Notes: generated by a model not told the origin, from the sequence alone. Positions 39,000 through 47,996 are shown, counted from the stretch's first letter. The stretch is DNA of 57,064 bases from Chloroflexota bacterium (GCA_021783095.1 JAJXUG010000025.1:1-57064); one strand, 5' to 3'. Numbers and translations: made by a program.

Positions 39000-39923
39000 C
39001 TAGCGGGCCTCCGGCGTGGGCATGTTCAGGGAGTGGGCGCCGAGCGGGACGCAGCCGGTCGCGTGGTCGCGGGCCGCCCGGACGAGGTGGGTGAGCAGGA
39101 TGGCGTTGGTGAGCGGCCCGACGCCGCCCGGGACCGGGGTGATGGCCGAGGCCACGCGCGAGGCGGACTCGAAGTCCACGTCGCCGACGAGCCTGCCGTC
39201 CACGACGTTGATCCCCACGTCCACGACGACCGCGCCGGCCTTGAGCATGTCGCCCGTGATGAAGCTCGCGTGGCCGATGGCGACGACGACGATGTCGGCG
39301 GTGCGAACCACGGCGGCGAGGTTCTCGGTCCTGCTGTGGCAGACCGTGACCGTGCAGTTCTCGCGCAGGAGCAGCATGGCCGCCGGCTTGCCGATGACGT
39401 TCGACCGGCCGATGACCACCGCGTGGCGGCCCCCGAGCGCGACGCCGGACTTCTTGAGCAGCTCGACGCTGGCGTGCGCGGTGGCGGGGAGGAACCCGTC
39501 GTACCCGAGCGAGAGGAGCCCGGCGTTGAGCGGGTGGATGCCGTCGATGTCGCGCCGCGGGTCGAGCACGTCGATGACGGCGCGCAGCGCGATGCCCCTG
39601 GGCAGCGGCTGCTGGACGATGACCCCGGCGACCACCGGGTCCGACTGGATGTCGCGGATCGCCGCCTGCACATCGGCCTCGGTGGCGTCGGCGGCCAGCT
39701 CGACGAGGCGGTCCTCGATGCCCACGAGCCGGCAGCCGTCGAGGATCTTGTGGAGGTACACGGCCGACGGCGCGTCCCTGCCCACGACGAGCACGGCGAG
39801 CGCGGGGGTGTAGCCGAACTCGGTCCTGAACGCGGCGACGTCCGCGGCGACCTGCTCCCGGATGGCGGTCGCCACCGGGCCGCCCCGGAGCAGTCGCGGG
39901 CCCTCGTCCATCAAGCCGGTCAT
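39000..39923 (-). CDS. folD: Methylene-THF dehydrogenase/methenyl-THF cyclohydrolase
   Basis: 307 residues from ATG 39923 preceded by AAGAGGGA; a GTG at 39947 would be an alternative. Bifunctional NADP enzyme: catalytic Tyr/Lys in SAVYLHKILDGC, IVQQPLPRG, DGIHPLNAG, and the cofactor site GRSNVIGKPAAMLLLRENCTV. C-terminus ITPVPGGVGPLTNAIL. First gene of the folD-fhs-AEC operon. Confidence 0.95.
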   Translation of the reverse strand: MTGLMDEGPRLLRGGPVATAIREQVAADVAAFRTEFGYTPALAVLVVGRDAPSAVYLHKILDGCRLVGIEDRLVELAADATEADVQAAIRDIQSDPVVAGVIVQQPLPRGIALRAVIDVLDPRRDIDGIHPLNAGLLSLGYDGFLPATAHASVELLKKSGVALGGRHAVVIGRSNVIGKPAAMLLLRENCTVTVCHSRTENLAAVVRTADIVVVAIGHASFITGDMLKAGAVVVDVGINVVDGRLVGDVDFESASRVASAITPVPGGVGPLTNAILLTHLVRAARDHATGCVPLGAHSLNMPTPEAR

Positions 39924-40120
39924 GCGGTCCCTCTTCGGATCCGTCACGGGACGCCTTCGACGGCAGGCCCGGCGGCGGAGCGCCAGTGTCGCACCGGATG
40001 ACCCGCGGTCGGAGGTCAAGCGGCAGGTTGTTGACAGTTTACCGTGCGGCCGCGCAAGCAGTTGCCGATGCGTTGCGGGGCACGGTACTGGGCGGCAACC
40101 CCACGACGCCCCTGGCGCGG

Positions 40121-40912
40121 CTACTCGCTGAATGCAGCACGGAACGCCTCCATCGCGACCATCGGGTCGCCCGACGCCTTGGCCTCCAGCCCCACAACCC
40201 CGGAGTACCCGCTGTCCTTGAGGGCGCGGGCCACGGCGGGCCAGTTGACCTCGCCGGTGCCCGGCTCCATGCGGCCGGGCACGTCCGCCACCTGGACTTC
40301 GCCGATGAGCCTGCCTGCCTTGCGCACGAGCTCGATCAGGTTCCCCTCGCCGATCTGGGCGTGGTAGAGGTCGAGCAGCATGCGCACGCCCGGCCGGTCC
40401 AGCGTCCCCACCAGGGTCATCGTGTCCTCGGCCGTGCCGAACGGGGTGCCCACGTGGTCAACGTGCAGGTTGAGGTTCTCGAGGCAGAACACGACGCCGT
40501 TCTCCTCGCCCAGTTGGGCGAGCCGCTCGAGCGTCCGGTAGGCGTTGAGCCACATCTGGCCGGTCGTGACCGACTGCGGGCGGAAGGGGAGGCCGTTGCG
40601 CGATCCGTCGAGCTCGGCGCCGTGGACCACCAGACGCGGGCAGCCGATGACCTTGGCGGCCTCGATTGCCAGCTTCGCGGTCTCGACCATGACGTTGCCG
40701 CCCTCGGCGTCGTACAGGTCGCCGTGGACGTAGCCGGTCATCGTGGACCAGGTGGCGCCGAGGGCCGCGATCGCCGGGAGGTCTTTCGTCGTCCAGTCCC
40801 ACATCTCCACCTGGAACCCGAGGTCCGCGATCCGCCTGACGCGCTCGAGGTAGGGCACGTCGAGCCAGAACATCTCGGTGGTGACAGCGAGCGGGAACAT
40901 GGGCGGGGCCAT
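40121..40912 (-). CDS. Hydroxypyruvate isomerase-like TIM barrel protein
   Basis: 263 residues; GGGAAGGAA precedes the ATG. The segment LLDLYHAQIGEGNL, the metal-binding ENLN and the run EVQVADVPGRMEPGTGEVNW match the hydroxypyruvate isomerase (Hyi) branch of the AP endonuclease 2 superfamily. It has its own operator (GCAATCGTTTAC, 40971-40982), so it belongs to the inositol regulon although it lies amid the one-carbon genes. It may be the regulon's ketose or ketoinositol isomerase (IolI/IolO-like) rather than a true Hyi. Confidence 0.82.
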   Translation of the reverse strand: MAPPMFPLAVTTEMFWLDVPYLERVRRIADLGFQVEMWDWTTKDLPAIAALGATWSTMTGYVHGDLYDAEGGNVMVETAKLAIEAAKVIGCPRLVVHGAELDGSRNGLPFRPQSVTTGQMWLNAYRTLERLAQLGEENGVVFCLENLNLHVDHVGTPFGTAEDTMTLVGTLDRPGVRMLLDLYHAQIGEGNLIELVRKAGRLIGEVQVADVPGRMEPGTGEVNWPAVARALKDSGYSGVVGLEAKASGDPMVAMEAFRAAFSE

Positions 40913-40970
40913 GGGGTCGTTCCTTCCCGGCCGGCGTCGGACCCCGGCACATTCGCCGCAGACCGAGCCT

Positions 40971-41021
40971 GCAATCGTTTACAGTCTGGGCGACCGTACT
41001 GGGAGCCCGGGCGGGCGTCAA
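40971..41021 (-). promoter_or_regulatory. Promoter with LacI-type operator before the Hyi-like gene
   Basis: Reading the minus strand: TTGACG (41021-41016), 17-base spacer, TACGGT (40998-40993), then ten bases and the operator GTAAACGATTGC (40982-40971). The -10 is weak and the operator sits slightly farther downstream than at the other four sites. Confidence 0.6.
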
Positions 41022-41172
41022 GACGGGGACCCCGGTCGCAGGGTCGTGCCGCCCCAGGCTCCGGTTCTTCGGCCGCCCCCGCGCCCGGGGCCGGCGCGAG
41101 CAACAGGCACCCCCGACCCGTCCCGTTCGACCGATACTCACAGCCAGCCCATTGCGCACCCAGGAGAGCCGC

Positions 41173-42246
41173 ATGCCCATGGCCGAACGCGTCCCGTTCG
41201 TCATCATCGGCGAGAACGTCCACGCCACCCGCAGCTTCGCCCGCCAGGGCAAGAACGTGGCCACGGTGGACGGCATCGAGGTCGTCGTCTTCCGGGACGC
41301 GTCGGGCGCCGAGCGCACGTGCCCCATCGCGTCGCCTGTCGCGGAGTCGTCCGAGTTCGCCAAGAACAAGGTCAAGCACATCCGCAACGCCCTGCTCCTG
41401 GGCCTCGGCGGGGATGGGGTGCTCGAGACGAAGCTCACCGGTGATGTGTCGCCCGAGGCGGCGCAGGCGGGCCGGGACTATCTGATTGCGGCCGCGATCC
41501 GCCAGCAGCGCAACGGCGCCCACTATCTTGACGTGAACGTGGACGAGATCAGCCCCGATGAAGGCGTGCGCGTGCTGGCCATGGCATGGCTGGTCCGCCT
41601 GCTCGAGGGAGCCGTGGCCGTGCCGCTCTCGCTCGACAGCTCCAGCCTCCCGGTCCTCGTGGCGGGCTTCGCGGCGTCGAAGGCCCCGTGCGGACCGCTG
41701 ATGCTCAACTCAGCGTCCGCGGAGCGTCCCGAGGCCCTGGACCTCGTCGCGGCACACCACGGGGCCGTCGTGCTCTCCGCGGCCGGCACCGGCGGGCTGC
41801 CGTCGACGGTCGACGGACGAGTTGCCAACGCCAACGCCATCTACGCCGAGGCGCTCGCCCGCGGGATCGCCCCCGCCGACTGCCACGTGGACCTGCTGGT
41901 CCTGCCCGTCGGCGTCGACGCGCAGTCGGGCAACACCTTCCTGGGCTCGGTTCGGCGCTTCCGCGAGGAGCATGGGGCGGAAGTGCGCCTCACCGGCGGC
42001 CTGTCGAACGTGTCGTTCGGCCTGCCCAACCGCCGCCTGGTCAACGACGCGTTCCTCGCGCTCGCGCTGGACGCCGGCGTGGACTCCGGGATCGTGGACC
42101 CGAACGTGGCCGACCCTGCCCGCGCCGCTGCCCTCGATCGTGACGCGAAGCCGTTCCGGCTGGCGGCCAACGTGCTGACCGGGCAGGACGAGTACGCGGT
42201 CGAGTACATGACGGCCCACCGCGCGGGGGAGCTGGCCGAGTCCTGA
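41173..42246 (+). CDS. Pterin-binding (DHPS-fold) corrinoid methyltransferase, MT2 candidate
   Basis: 357 residues; AGGAGAG precedes two close ATGs (41173, 41179). The fold matches the methyl-THF-binding module of MetH, AcsE and MtrH: IIGENVHATRSF at the start, HYLDVNVDEISPDEG, VPLSLDSSSLPVL, LMLNSASAERPEAL and GGLSNVSFGLPNRRLVNDAF. There is no homocysteine or B12 domain, so it is not methionine synthase. It would move methyl groups between a separate corrinoid protein and THF. It lies 7 kb from the corrinoid/MT1 pair and close to folD/fhs. A 5-base gap after the RBS favours the first ATG only weakly. Confidence 0.85.
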   Translation: MPMAERVPFVIIGENVHATRSFARQGKNVATVDGIEVVVFRDASGAERTCPIASPVAESSEFAKNKVKHIRNALLLGLGGDGVLETKLTGDVSPEAAQAGRDYLIAAAIRQQRNGAHYLDVNVDEISPDEGVRVLAMAWLVRLLEGAVAVPLSLDSSSLPVLVAGFAASKAPCGPLMLNSASAERPEALDLVAAHHGAVVLSAAGTGGLPSTVDGRVANANAIYAEALARGIAPADCHVDLLVLPVGVDAQSGNTFLGSVRRFREEHGAEVRLTGGLSNVSFGLPNRRLVNDAFLALALDAGVDSGIVDPNVADPARAAALDRDAKPFRLAANVLTGQDEYAVEYMTAHRAGELAES

Positions 42247-42408
42247 GCTGGCCACCGACGTCGTCGCCGGGGCGCGCGGGCGGCCGTGAGGGGCCGGCGG
42301 GGGACGGTCGCGCGACGCTGCGCGGTTCAATCGCCCATCCGAGACGGCCTGCATGCGGGGAGCCGAATCCCCGATCATGGGCGGACCCACCCTACCCGGA
42401 GTCGCCCC

Positions 42409-43803
42409 ATGACCGCCGACACCGAACCCGTCGCCTCTGGCCTCGACGCCTGGATCGAGCGGGGCCGCCAGGCCGCCGAAGACGAGGAGCGCGCCCGCGC
42501 CGCCGCCCGGACCCGCCGGTTCGACACGATCGCTGTGCACGGCCTCTACGACCACGTCGCCGCGGCGGCCAACCAGGGCGCCATCATCGAGCCCGCCTAC
42601 CTCGCCCCCGCCCAGCACTTCGCCGACAGCGACAACCTCGAGGCCGCGCTCGGCTACCTGATGCCGGCCTGGGGCTACACGCGGATCGCGAACCCCACCA
42701 CGCACTACCTCGAGGAGACGCTGGCGCTGCTCGAGGCCTACGGCACCGAAGCGACGGCCGCCACGGTGGTCACCGGCTCGGGGATGGCCGCGGTCCACCT
42801 CGCAACGAACGCGCTGCTCGCGATCGACCCCTCCCGGCCGGGAGCCACGCCCAACCTCGTGGCTTCCGCGAGGTGCTACGGCGGCACGTTCATGCTGTTC
42901 AGCCGCTACGCCGCGGAGCGGGGGATCGGGCTGCGCTGGATCTCCGATCCGCTCGACGCGGACGCCTGGGCCGCGGCGATCGACGACGACACGCGTTTCC
43001 TGTACGCGGAGGTGCCCTCGAACCCGGCGCTCGCCGTGGCCGACATCCCCACGCTGGCCGCCCTCGCCCACGCGCACGGGATCCCGCTGCTCATCGACTC
43101 GACCGTCGCCACGCCTGCGCTGCTCCGCCCGCTGAGCCTGGGCGCTGACATCGTGATCCACTCGCTGTCCAAGGCGATCGGCTCGTCCGGCCTCGCGATC
43201 GCGGGCGCGGTCACGGCGCGGCGCGACATCCAGGTCCGCGTCGGCGCCGACGACCTGCGCGCCGACTTCGCGATGCACCTCAAGCTGCTCCCAGCGCGCG
43301 ACCTCGGCGCGGCACTGTCACCCGCCTCCGCGCTCGCGCTGATCTCGGACCTAAGGACGCTGCGAACGCGGATGGACGCCTGGAGCCGCTCGACGATGGC
43401 GGTGGCGCGGTACCTGGGCGCGCACCCCTCGGTTGACACCGTCTGGTACCCGGGACTCGAGACCCACCCGGGCCACGCCGTGGCCGCCCGCGACTTCTCG
43501 CTCGCAGACGGCGACGCCGAGGGCCGGCCCGCGACCCGCTTCGGCACGCTGCTCTCGTTCACGCTCCGGGGCGGCCTCCCTGCGGCGCGCCGAGCATACG
43601 ACCGGCTCGGGCTCGTGTTCCGTGCGACGGACCTCGGACGGGTCAAGAGCATCGCCACCATCCCGTCGATCTCGACGCACCAGCAGCAGGGCGAGGCGGG
43701 GCGGGCGATCGCCGCAGTCGACGCCGGGCTGATCCGCCTCTCGGTCGGCGGCGAGCACCCCGACGACGTCATCGCCGATTTGGCGCAGGCGCTCGAGGGC
43801 TAG
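42409..43803 (+). CDS. Cys/Met-metabolism PLP-dependent enzyme
   Basis: 464 residues; CGGAG precedes the ATG. Fold type I PLP enzyme of the cystathionine gamma-synthase / O-acetylhomoserine sulfhydrylase group: YTRIANPTTHYLEE, TGSGMAAVHLATN and the PLP lysine in VIHSLSKAIGSSG. The C-terminus SVGGEHPDDVIADLAQAL is typical. A homocysteine-forming or cysteine-forming role is expected; precise specificity is not readable. It follows the MT2 candidate by 162 bases on the same strand, which could hint at a methionine link. Confidence 0.85.
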   Translation: MTADTEPVASGLDAWIERGRQAAEDEERARAAARTRRFDTIAVHGLYDHVAAAANQGAIIEPAYLAPAQHFADSDNLEAALGYLMPAWGYTRIANPTTHYLEETLALLEAYGTEATAATVVTGSGMAAVHLATNALLAIDPSRPGATPNLVASARCYGGTFMLFSRYAAERGIGLRWISDPLDADAWAAAIDDDTRFLYAEVPSNPALAVADIPTLAALAHAHGIPLLIDSTVATPALLRPLSLGADIVIHSLSKAIGSSGLAIAGAVTARRDIQVRVGADDLRADFAMHLKLLPARDLGAALSPASALALISDLRTLRTRMDAWSRSTMAVARYLGAHPSVDTVWYPGLETHPGHAVAARDFSLADGDAEGRPATRFGTLLSFTLRGGLPAARRAYDRLGLVFRATDLGRVKSIATIPSISTHQQQGEAGRAIAAVDAGLIRLSVGGEHPDDVIADLAQALEG

Positions 43804-43851
43804 GGCCGAACCCGGCCTCGCGGGCGCTCCCGCGCGGACGCTGCCGCGTGG

Positions 43852-44691
43852 TCAGCGCTCCGCGACGTGGTCGGCCCAGCGGTGCGCGGGCGCAAAGCCG
43901 AGCACCTCGCGTGCGTGGTCGATCGCGAGCAGCGTCTCGCGGCCGTGCAGTTCGCGGCGGATCGGCACGCCCGGGAACACCTCGGCCATGAGGTCCGCGG
44001 AGTCGCGGGTCATCACCGTGTCGTCGGCCGCGATGATGCAGACCTCGGCGCCCTCGACCTCGGTCGTCAGCGCGAGGCGGCACGCCTGCGCCACGTCCCG
44101 ACAGTCGACGTAGCCCCACAGGTTCCACTTGCGCAGCTGGGCGTCGCCCCAGTACGAGGGGAACGCCGCGTAGTCATCAGGCTCCATGATGTTCGAGATC
44201 CGCAGCCCCACGTGAGGCGTCCCGGTGCGTCGCGCGAACTGCGCCGCCATCGTCTCGCTGGCCAGCTTCGAGAGCGCGTACGAGCTCTCGGGACGGGGCT
44301 CGACGGTCTCGTCGATGGGCGCGAACAGGGGCGGCGTGTCGAACGGCAGGCCGAGCACGGTCTCGCTTGACGCCCAGACGACGCGACCGACGCCCGTCGC
44401 CTCGGCGGCGGCCAAGATGTTGTAGGTCGAGGTGATGTTGACGCGGAACGTCTCCGCCGCCGGGCGGATGCCGGGCGCGGGGATCGCTGCCAGGTGGACG
44501 ACCGCATCGGCCCCCGCGAGGGCCTCGACCGCCTGGCCGTAGTCGGTCAGGTCGGCGATGCGGCAGCGGTCGTCCCACTCCCACGGGTCGTGGCGCAGGT
44601 CGACGCTCAGCACCGTGTGGCCGTGCTCGCGCAGGTCGCGCACGACCCAGCGCCCCGCCTTGCCATTGCCCCCGGTCACCACGATCCGCAT
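43852..44691 (-). CDS. NAD-dependent epimerase/dehydratase (extended SDR)
   Basis: 279 residues; GAGGAG precedes the ATG at 44691. N-terminal VTGGNGKAGRWVVRDL, then HLAAIPAPG, and the catalytic pair in SSYALSKLASE (YxxxK). Related to nucleotide-sugar epimerases and uronate dehydrogenases; the short length without a large C-terminal substrate domain suggests a uronate or small sugar substrate. The name cannot be fixed from sequence. Confidence 0.83.
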   Translation of the reverse strand: MRIVVTGGNGKAGRWVVRDLREHGHTVLSVDLRHDPWEWDDRCRIADLTDYGQAVEALAGADAVVHLAAIPAPGIRPAAETFRVNITSTYNILAAAEATGVGRVVWASSETVLGLPFDTPPLFAPIDETVEPRPESSYALSKLASETMAAQFARRTGTPHVGLRISNIMEPDDYAAFPSYWGDAQLRKWNLWGYVDCRDVAQACRLALTTEVEGAEVCIIAADDTVMTRDSADLMAEVFPGVPIRRELHGRETLLAIDHAREVLGFAPAHRWADHVAER

Positions 44692-44772
44692 GCCTGTCTC
44701 CTCGCGCTGTGAGGCAGCCATTGTCGCCCGGGTCGGCTGGCGAAGAGGCGGGCGACGGCCCGGAATCGAAAC

Positions 44773-44798
44773 GGCGGGCGAGGGGCACGTGGCCCGCC
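44773..44798 (-). terminator. Hairpin after the SIMPL gene
   Basis: GGCGGGC / GCCCGCC, seven-base stem with a 12-base loop, 23 bases past the stop of the minus-strand gene. No clear T-run. Confidence 0.4.
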
Positions 44799-44820
44799 GC
44801 CCGCCGCCCGGTCGCCGCGG

Positions 44821-45624
44821 TCAGTTGATGAGGAAGGACACCTGGACCGTGATCGTGACGTCGGTCGAGCCAGCCTGGACCGGAGTCGGGGTGGAGGCAG
44901 CCTTGTCGAGCGCCCCGGCCGCCGGCATCGCGTAGTTGGGCGAGTACCAGACGGGGGTTGAGACCTGCTCGGAGACGGATGCGACGCCGGTGATCGAGAG
45001 GCCGAGCGACTTCGCGTAGACGTCAGCCTTCGCGCGGGCATCCTTGGCGGCTGCATCGCGGGCCTGCGCCTCGAGCGAGGTGCGGTCAGCGACGTCGAAG
45101 CTGATCCCGTCGACGGTGGTCGCGCCCGCCGCCACGCCGCCGTCAATCACGTCGGAGAGCTTGGACAGGTCCCGAACCGTGATCGCGACCTGGTTGGTGA
45201 GCTGGTAGCCGCGCAGCACGGGAGCGCTGTTGCTCGGGTAGTCGTAGACCGCCGACAGCGAGACCTGCGTGGTCTGGATGTCCTTGTCGTCCACGTTGAG
45301 CTTCTTGATCGCCGCCACGACGTTGGCCATGGTGGTCGCGGCTGCATCCCGGGCGGCCTTGGCGGTGGGCTTCTGGATCTGGACGCCGAGCTGCACGTGC
45401 GCGAGGTCGGGAATGACCGTGACCTTGCCCAGGCCGCTGACCGTGATCGTGTGCTCCGTGGGCGTGTCGCTCGCGACGGCGTTGCTCGCGGCGTATGGAC
45501 GCGGCGCGGTGACGCCGGCGAGCACCGGCCCGGCCACCAGTCCGACGGCCAGCGCGGCCACGGCGACGACGGTGAGCCGGATCCCCCTGGAGCGGCTCGG
45601 GCCGCCGGTCGTGATGCTGTCCAT
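44821..45624 (-). CDS. SIMPL-domain (DUF541) exported protein
   Basis: 267 residues from ATG 45624. An N-terminal signal helix (IRLTVVAVAALAVGLVAG) precedes a SIMPL domain running from HTITVSGLGKVTVIPDLAHV to the C-terminal VTITVQVSFLIN. These proteins form envelope assemblies whose function is generally unclear; some relate to oxidative-stress tolerance. No operon partner of known function. Confidence 0.82.
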   Translation of the reverse strand: MDSITTGGPSRSRGIRLTVVAVAALAVGLVAGPVLAGVTAPRPYAASNAVASDTPTEHTITVSGLGKVTVIPDLAHVQLGVQIQKPTAKAARDAAATTMANVVAAIKKLNVDDKDIQTTQVSLSAVYDYPSNSAPVLRGYQLTNQVAITVRDLSKLSDVIDGGVAAGATTVDGISFDVADRTSLEAQARDAAAKDARAKADVYAKSLGLSITGVASVSEQVSTPVWYSPNYAMPAAGALDKAASTPTPVQAGSTDVTITVQVSFLIN

Positions 45625-45782
45625 GATCAATGCCCCTTGCGTTCGGCCCCGTGTTCGTTGACCGGCGAGGCCGCCTCCGGTCATGCGCCGCCAAGACGCC
45701 GAGGGGGCGCATCCGGTTTCCCAGGTTCGAGACCACTCGCTCGACGCGGACGGTTCGAGCCGACGACCACGCTGGCCGACCC

Positions 45783-46340
45783 TCAGCCGGGCTGCTCCGA
45801 CGCGTCGTCGGCGTGGTGGGCCAGCGGCGAATCCTCGGTCCGGCGCAACGCCACCAACCGCTCGCGGACCGCGCCCTCGATCTGCGTCGCGGCCTCGAGG
45901 GCCAGCGTGTGCTCCCAGAAGCGCAGGACCAGCCAGCCCTGGGCGGCGAGCAGGCGGTCCGTCTCGGCGTCGCGAGAGGCATTGGCAGCGATCTTCGGGC
46001 CCCAGTAGTCGGTGTTGGTCGCCGGCAGGTGGAAGTGCTCAGGGCAGCCATGCCAGAAGCAGCCGTCCAGGAACACCGCGACCCTGGCGCGCGTGAAGAC
46101 GAGGTCCGCCGAGCGGCGGACGGCCCGGACCGGTCGGACGGCGACCCGATAGCGCAGTCCTCTCGCGAATACGGCTGATCGCACGGCGAGCTCGGGGCGA
46201 GTGTCCCGCGAACGGTTCGCCTGCATCGTCCTGCGGTTCGCGGCCGACGACGACCAGGAACCGTCGGGCGGCTGATAGCCGACGGGATTGCTGCTGGCGG
46301 GGGCCGGCTTCGGCTTCGTTCTGCGCTTCGGCACCCGCAC
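45783..46340 (-). CDS. vsr: Very short patch repair (Vsr) endonuclease
   Basis: 185 residues from a GTG. Nicks T-G mismatches left by deamination of methylated cytosine. MQANRSRDTRPELAVRSAVF, the catalytic region ADLVFTRARVAVFLDG, the zinc site CFWHGCPEHFH and the motif TDYWGPKIAANASRD...GWLVLRFWEH are all canonical. An N-terminal 35-residue Lys/Arg/Pro extension is unusual. No cytosine methyltransferase (dcm) is present in the window. Confidence 0.93.
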   Translation of the reverse strand: MRVPKRRTKPKPAPASSNPVGYQPPDGSWSSSAANRRTMQANRSRDTRPELAVRSAVFARGLRYRVAVRPVRAVRRSADLVFTRARVAVFLDGCFWHGCPEHFHLPATNTDYWGPKIAANASRDAETDRLLAAQGWLVLRFWEHTLALEAATQIEGAVRERLVALRRTEDSPLAHHADDASEQPG

Positions 46341-46400
46341 AGGGTAGGGGAACCGAGGACCACGGGGCCGAAGCCAGACGCGCCGCTGCGGCCCAGCCCT

Positions 46401-46634
46401 TCAGTTCATCTCAGTCTCCACGTCGGAGTTGATCTGGGCGTCGCACTCCAAGCAGATGGGCGGGTCCCAGTCCCCGGCCTCGGGCAGGTCCGTGCCGCCA
46501 CAGATCGAGCACACGAACGGCTCCTCATCCACCTCGGCGTCGACGCCGTCAGCCTCCCTGGCGTGGGCCATGAGCGGCGGCCACGTTCGAGGTGGCGTGT
46601 CGGCTCGGATTGGGCGAGAGAAGGGCCAGCGCAT
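46401..46634 (-). CDS. Small acidic zinc-ribbon protein
   Basis: About 77 residues from ATG 46634 (MRWPFSRPIR); ATG 46571 is a shorter option. The acidic C-terminal half holds CSICG and CLECD, a four-cysteine zinc ribbon. Upstream on its strand TAACAAT ends about seven bases before the ATG, which fits a leaderless start. Function unknown. Confidence 0.5.
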   Translation of the reverse strand: MRWPFSRPIRADTPPRTWPPLMAHAREADGVDAEVDEEPFVCSICGGTDLPEAGDWDPPICLECDAQINSDVETEMN

Positions 46635-46700
46635 GGACGCATTGTTACAGCCCAGCGCGACAGCTTGGGTGTCACGGAGGGCCGAAACCCGGGTCACGCA

Positions 46701-46706
46701 TAGACT
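46701..46706 (+). promoter_or_regulatory. -10 box of a near-leaderless transcript
   Basis: TAGACT ends seven bases before the ATG of the aldo/keto reductase, with no ribosome site between. It matches the TANNNT-6/7-start pattern also seen before the helicase gene. Confidence 0.45.
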
Positions 46707-46713
46707 CACGGCC

Positions 46714-47670
46714 ATGCGCTACATCGACGTTGACGGGCTCCGCGTCTCTCGTATCGGCCTGGGCACCTGGCAGTTCGGGTCCCGCGAGTGGGGATATGGC
46801 GAGCAGTACGCGCGCGAGATCGCCCCGGCACTGCTGCGCCGCGCCCTCGAGCTCGGCATCACCATGATCGACACTGCCGAGGCGTACGGCCCGGCGCGCT
46901 CGGAGCGGATCATCGGGGCCGAGCTCGGCGATCTCCTTGACGGCCAGCGGGACGGCCTCACCGTCGCAACCAAGCTGATGCCGATCGCCCCCGCCGAGCC
47001 CGTCGTCGCCTGGCAGTGCGCGGGCAGCCGGCGGCGCCTACAGGTGGACCGGCTCGACCTGTACTACGTCCACTGGGTCAACCCGTTCGTGTCGCCCCGC
47101 CGGGTCGGCCAGGCCGTGCGCCCGCTGCTCGAGGCCGGCCACGTGCGCCAGTTCGCGGTCAGCAACCACTCCGTGGCCCAGTGGCAGGCGTTCGAGCGAG
47201 GCCTCGGCGCGAAGGCGATCGCGAACCAGGTCCAGTTCAGCCTGGTCTCGCCCGATCCCGCGGACGACTTGGTCCCCTACGCGGAGGAGACGGGCCGCTG
47301 CATCGTGGCCTGGTCGCCGATGGGCAAGGGGCTCCTCGCGGGGCGCGACCCGGCCTCGCTCCCGCCCGTCCGCCGGTCCATGGACGGCCGAGTCAAGGGC
47401 GCGCACACGTCGAACGCGCTCATGGAGCTCCAGGCAGCCCTTGCCGAGATCGCGACCAGCAACGACGCAACGTCCGCGCAGGTCGCGCTCGCGTGGGTCA
47501 TCTCGCACCCCAACACCGTGGCGATCCCCGGCGCCCGGGTCGTCAGCCAGCTGGAGCAGAACGCGGCCGCGGCGGACCTCGTGCTCGCTGACGACGAGCT
47601 CGCCCGGCTGACCGAGCTCGCGCGACCCTTCCGACGGACGCCGGTCGCGGATGGGGGCTCGCCCAGGTAG
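46714..47670 (+). CDS. Aldo/keto reductase
   Basis: 318 residues. The (beta/alpha)8 NADPH-dependent reductase fold: GLGTWQFG, catalytic Asp/Tyr in MIDTAEAYG (D-x4-Y), lysine in TVATKLMP, and LYYVHW with the active-site His. The C-terminal cofactor loop is VAIPGARVVSQLEQNAAA. It resembles the YghZ/IolS-type branch that includes inositol-linked reductases, but no operator is present. Substrate unknown. Confidence 0.88.
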   Translation: MRYIDVDGLRVSRIGLGTWQFGSREWGYGEQYAREIAPALLRRALELGITMIDTAEAYGPARSERIIGAELGDLLDGQRDGLTVATKLMPIAPAEPVVAWQCAGSRRRLQVDRLDLYYVHWVNPFVSPRRVGQAVRPLLEAGHVRQFAVSNHSVAQWQAFERGLGAKAIANQVQFSLVSPDPADDLVPYAEETGRCIVAWSPMGKGLLAGRDPASLPPVRRSMDGRVKGAHTSNALMELQAALAEIATSNDATSAQVALAWVISHPNTVAIPGARVVSQLEQNAAAADLVLADDELARLTELARPFRRTPVADGGSPR

Positions 47671-47689
47671 GGCCCGGGGCCTCAACCCA

Positions 47690-47722
47690 GGCCGCACGCG
47701 GGGAGGCGTGCATGGTGCGGCC
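47690..47722 (+). terminator. Hairpin after the aldo/keto reductase gene
   Basis: GGCCGCAC (47690-47697) and GTGCGGCC (47715-47722) form a perfect eight-base stem with a 17-base loop, 20 bases past the stop. No T-run follows. Confidence 0.4.
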
Positions 47723-47821
47723 CTGAGGGCGGGCGAAGCGCCAGTCGGGCCGTTCGGTGCGCCGGATCGCATGCCCGTCGTGCGCCGGGCGGCATGGAGC
47801 GGGCGATATGGAGCTCGAAGC

Positions 47822-47873
47822 GCTGGCAGGGCCGCTGGGTGCACGACGCTGGCAGGGCCGCTGGGTGCACGAC
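47822..47873. repeat. Perfect tandem duplication of 26 bases
   Basis: The unit starting GCTGGCAGGGCCGCTGGGTG and ending CACGAC occurs twice head to tail (47822-47847 and 47848-47873) with no mismatch. A recent slippage duplication in non-coding DNA. Confidence 0.8.
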
Positions 47874-47996
47874 GCGGTGGGCTCGACCGCGAGACGTGGT
47901 CACGGCACCGTGCGCTGTGGCGCGGTGCAGCCGCAATCGCGCGACGCTGGCCCGGGGAGCCGGGCCGCGGATGATCGCGCAGTGAGTCGGCGCTGC

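Noticed and set aside
42247..42408. SAM-type riboswitch before the PLP enzyme
   Set aside because: The gap is GC-rich and lacks the conserved core and four-way junction pattern I would expect; only the context suggested it.
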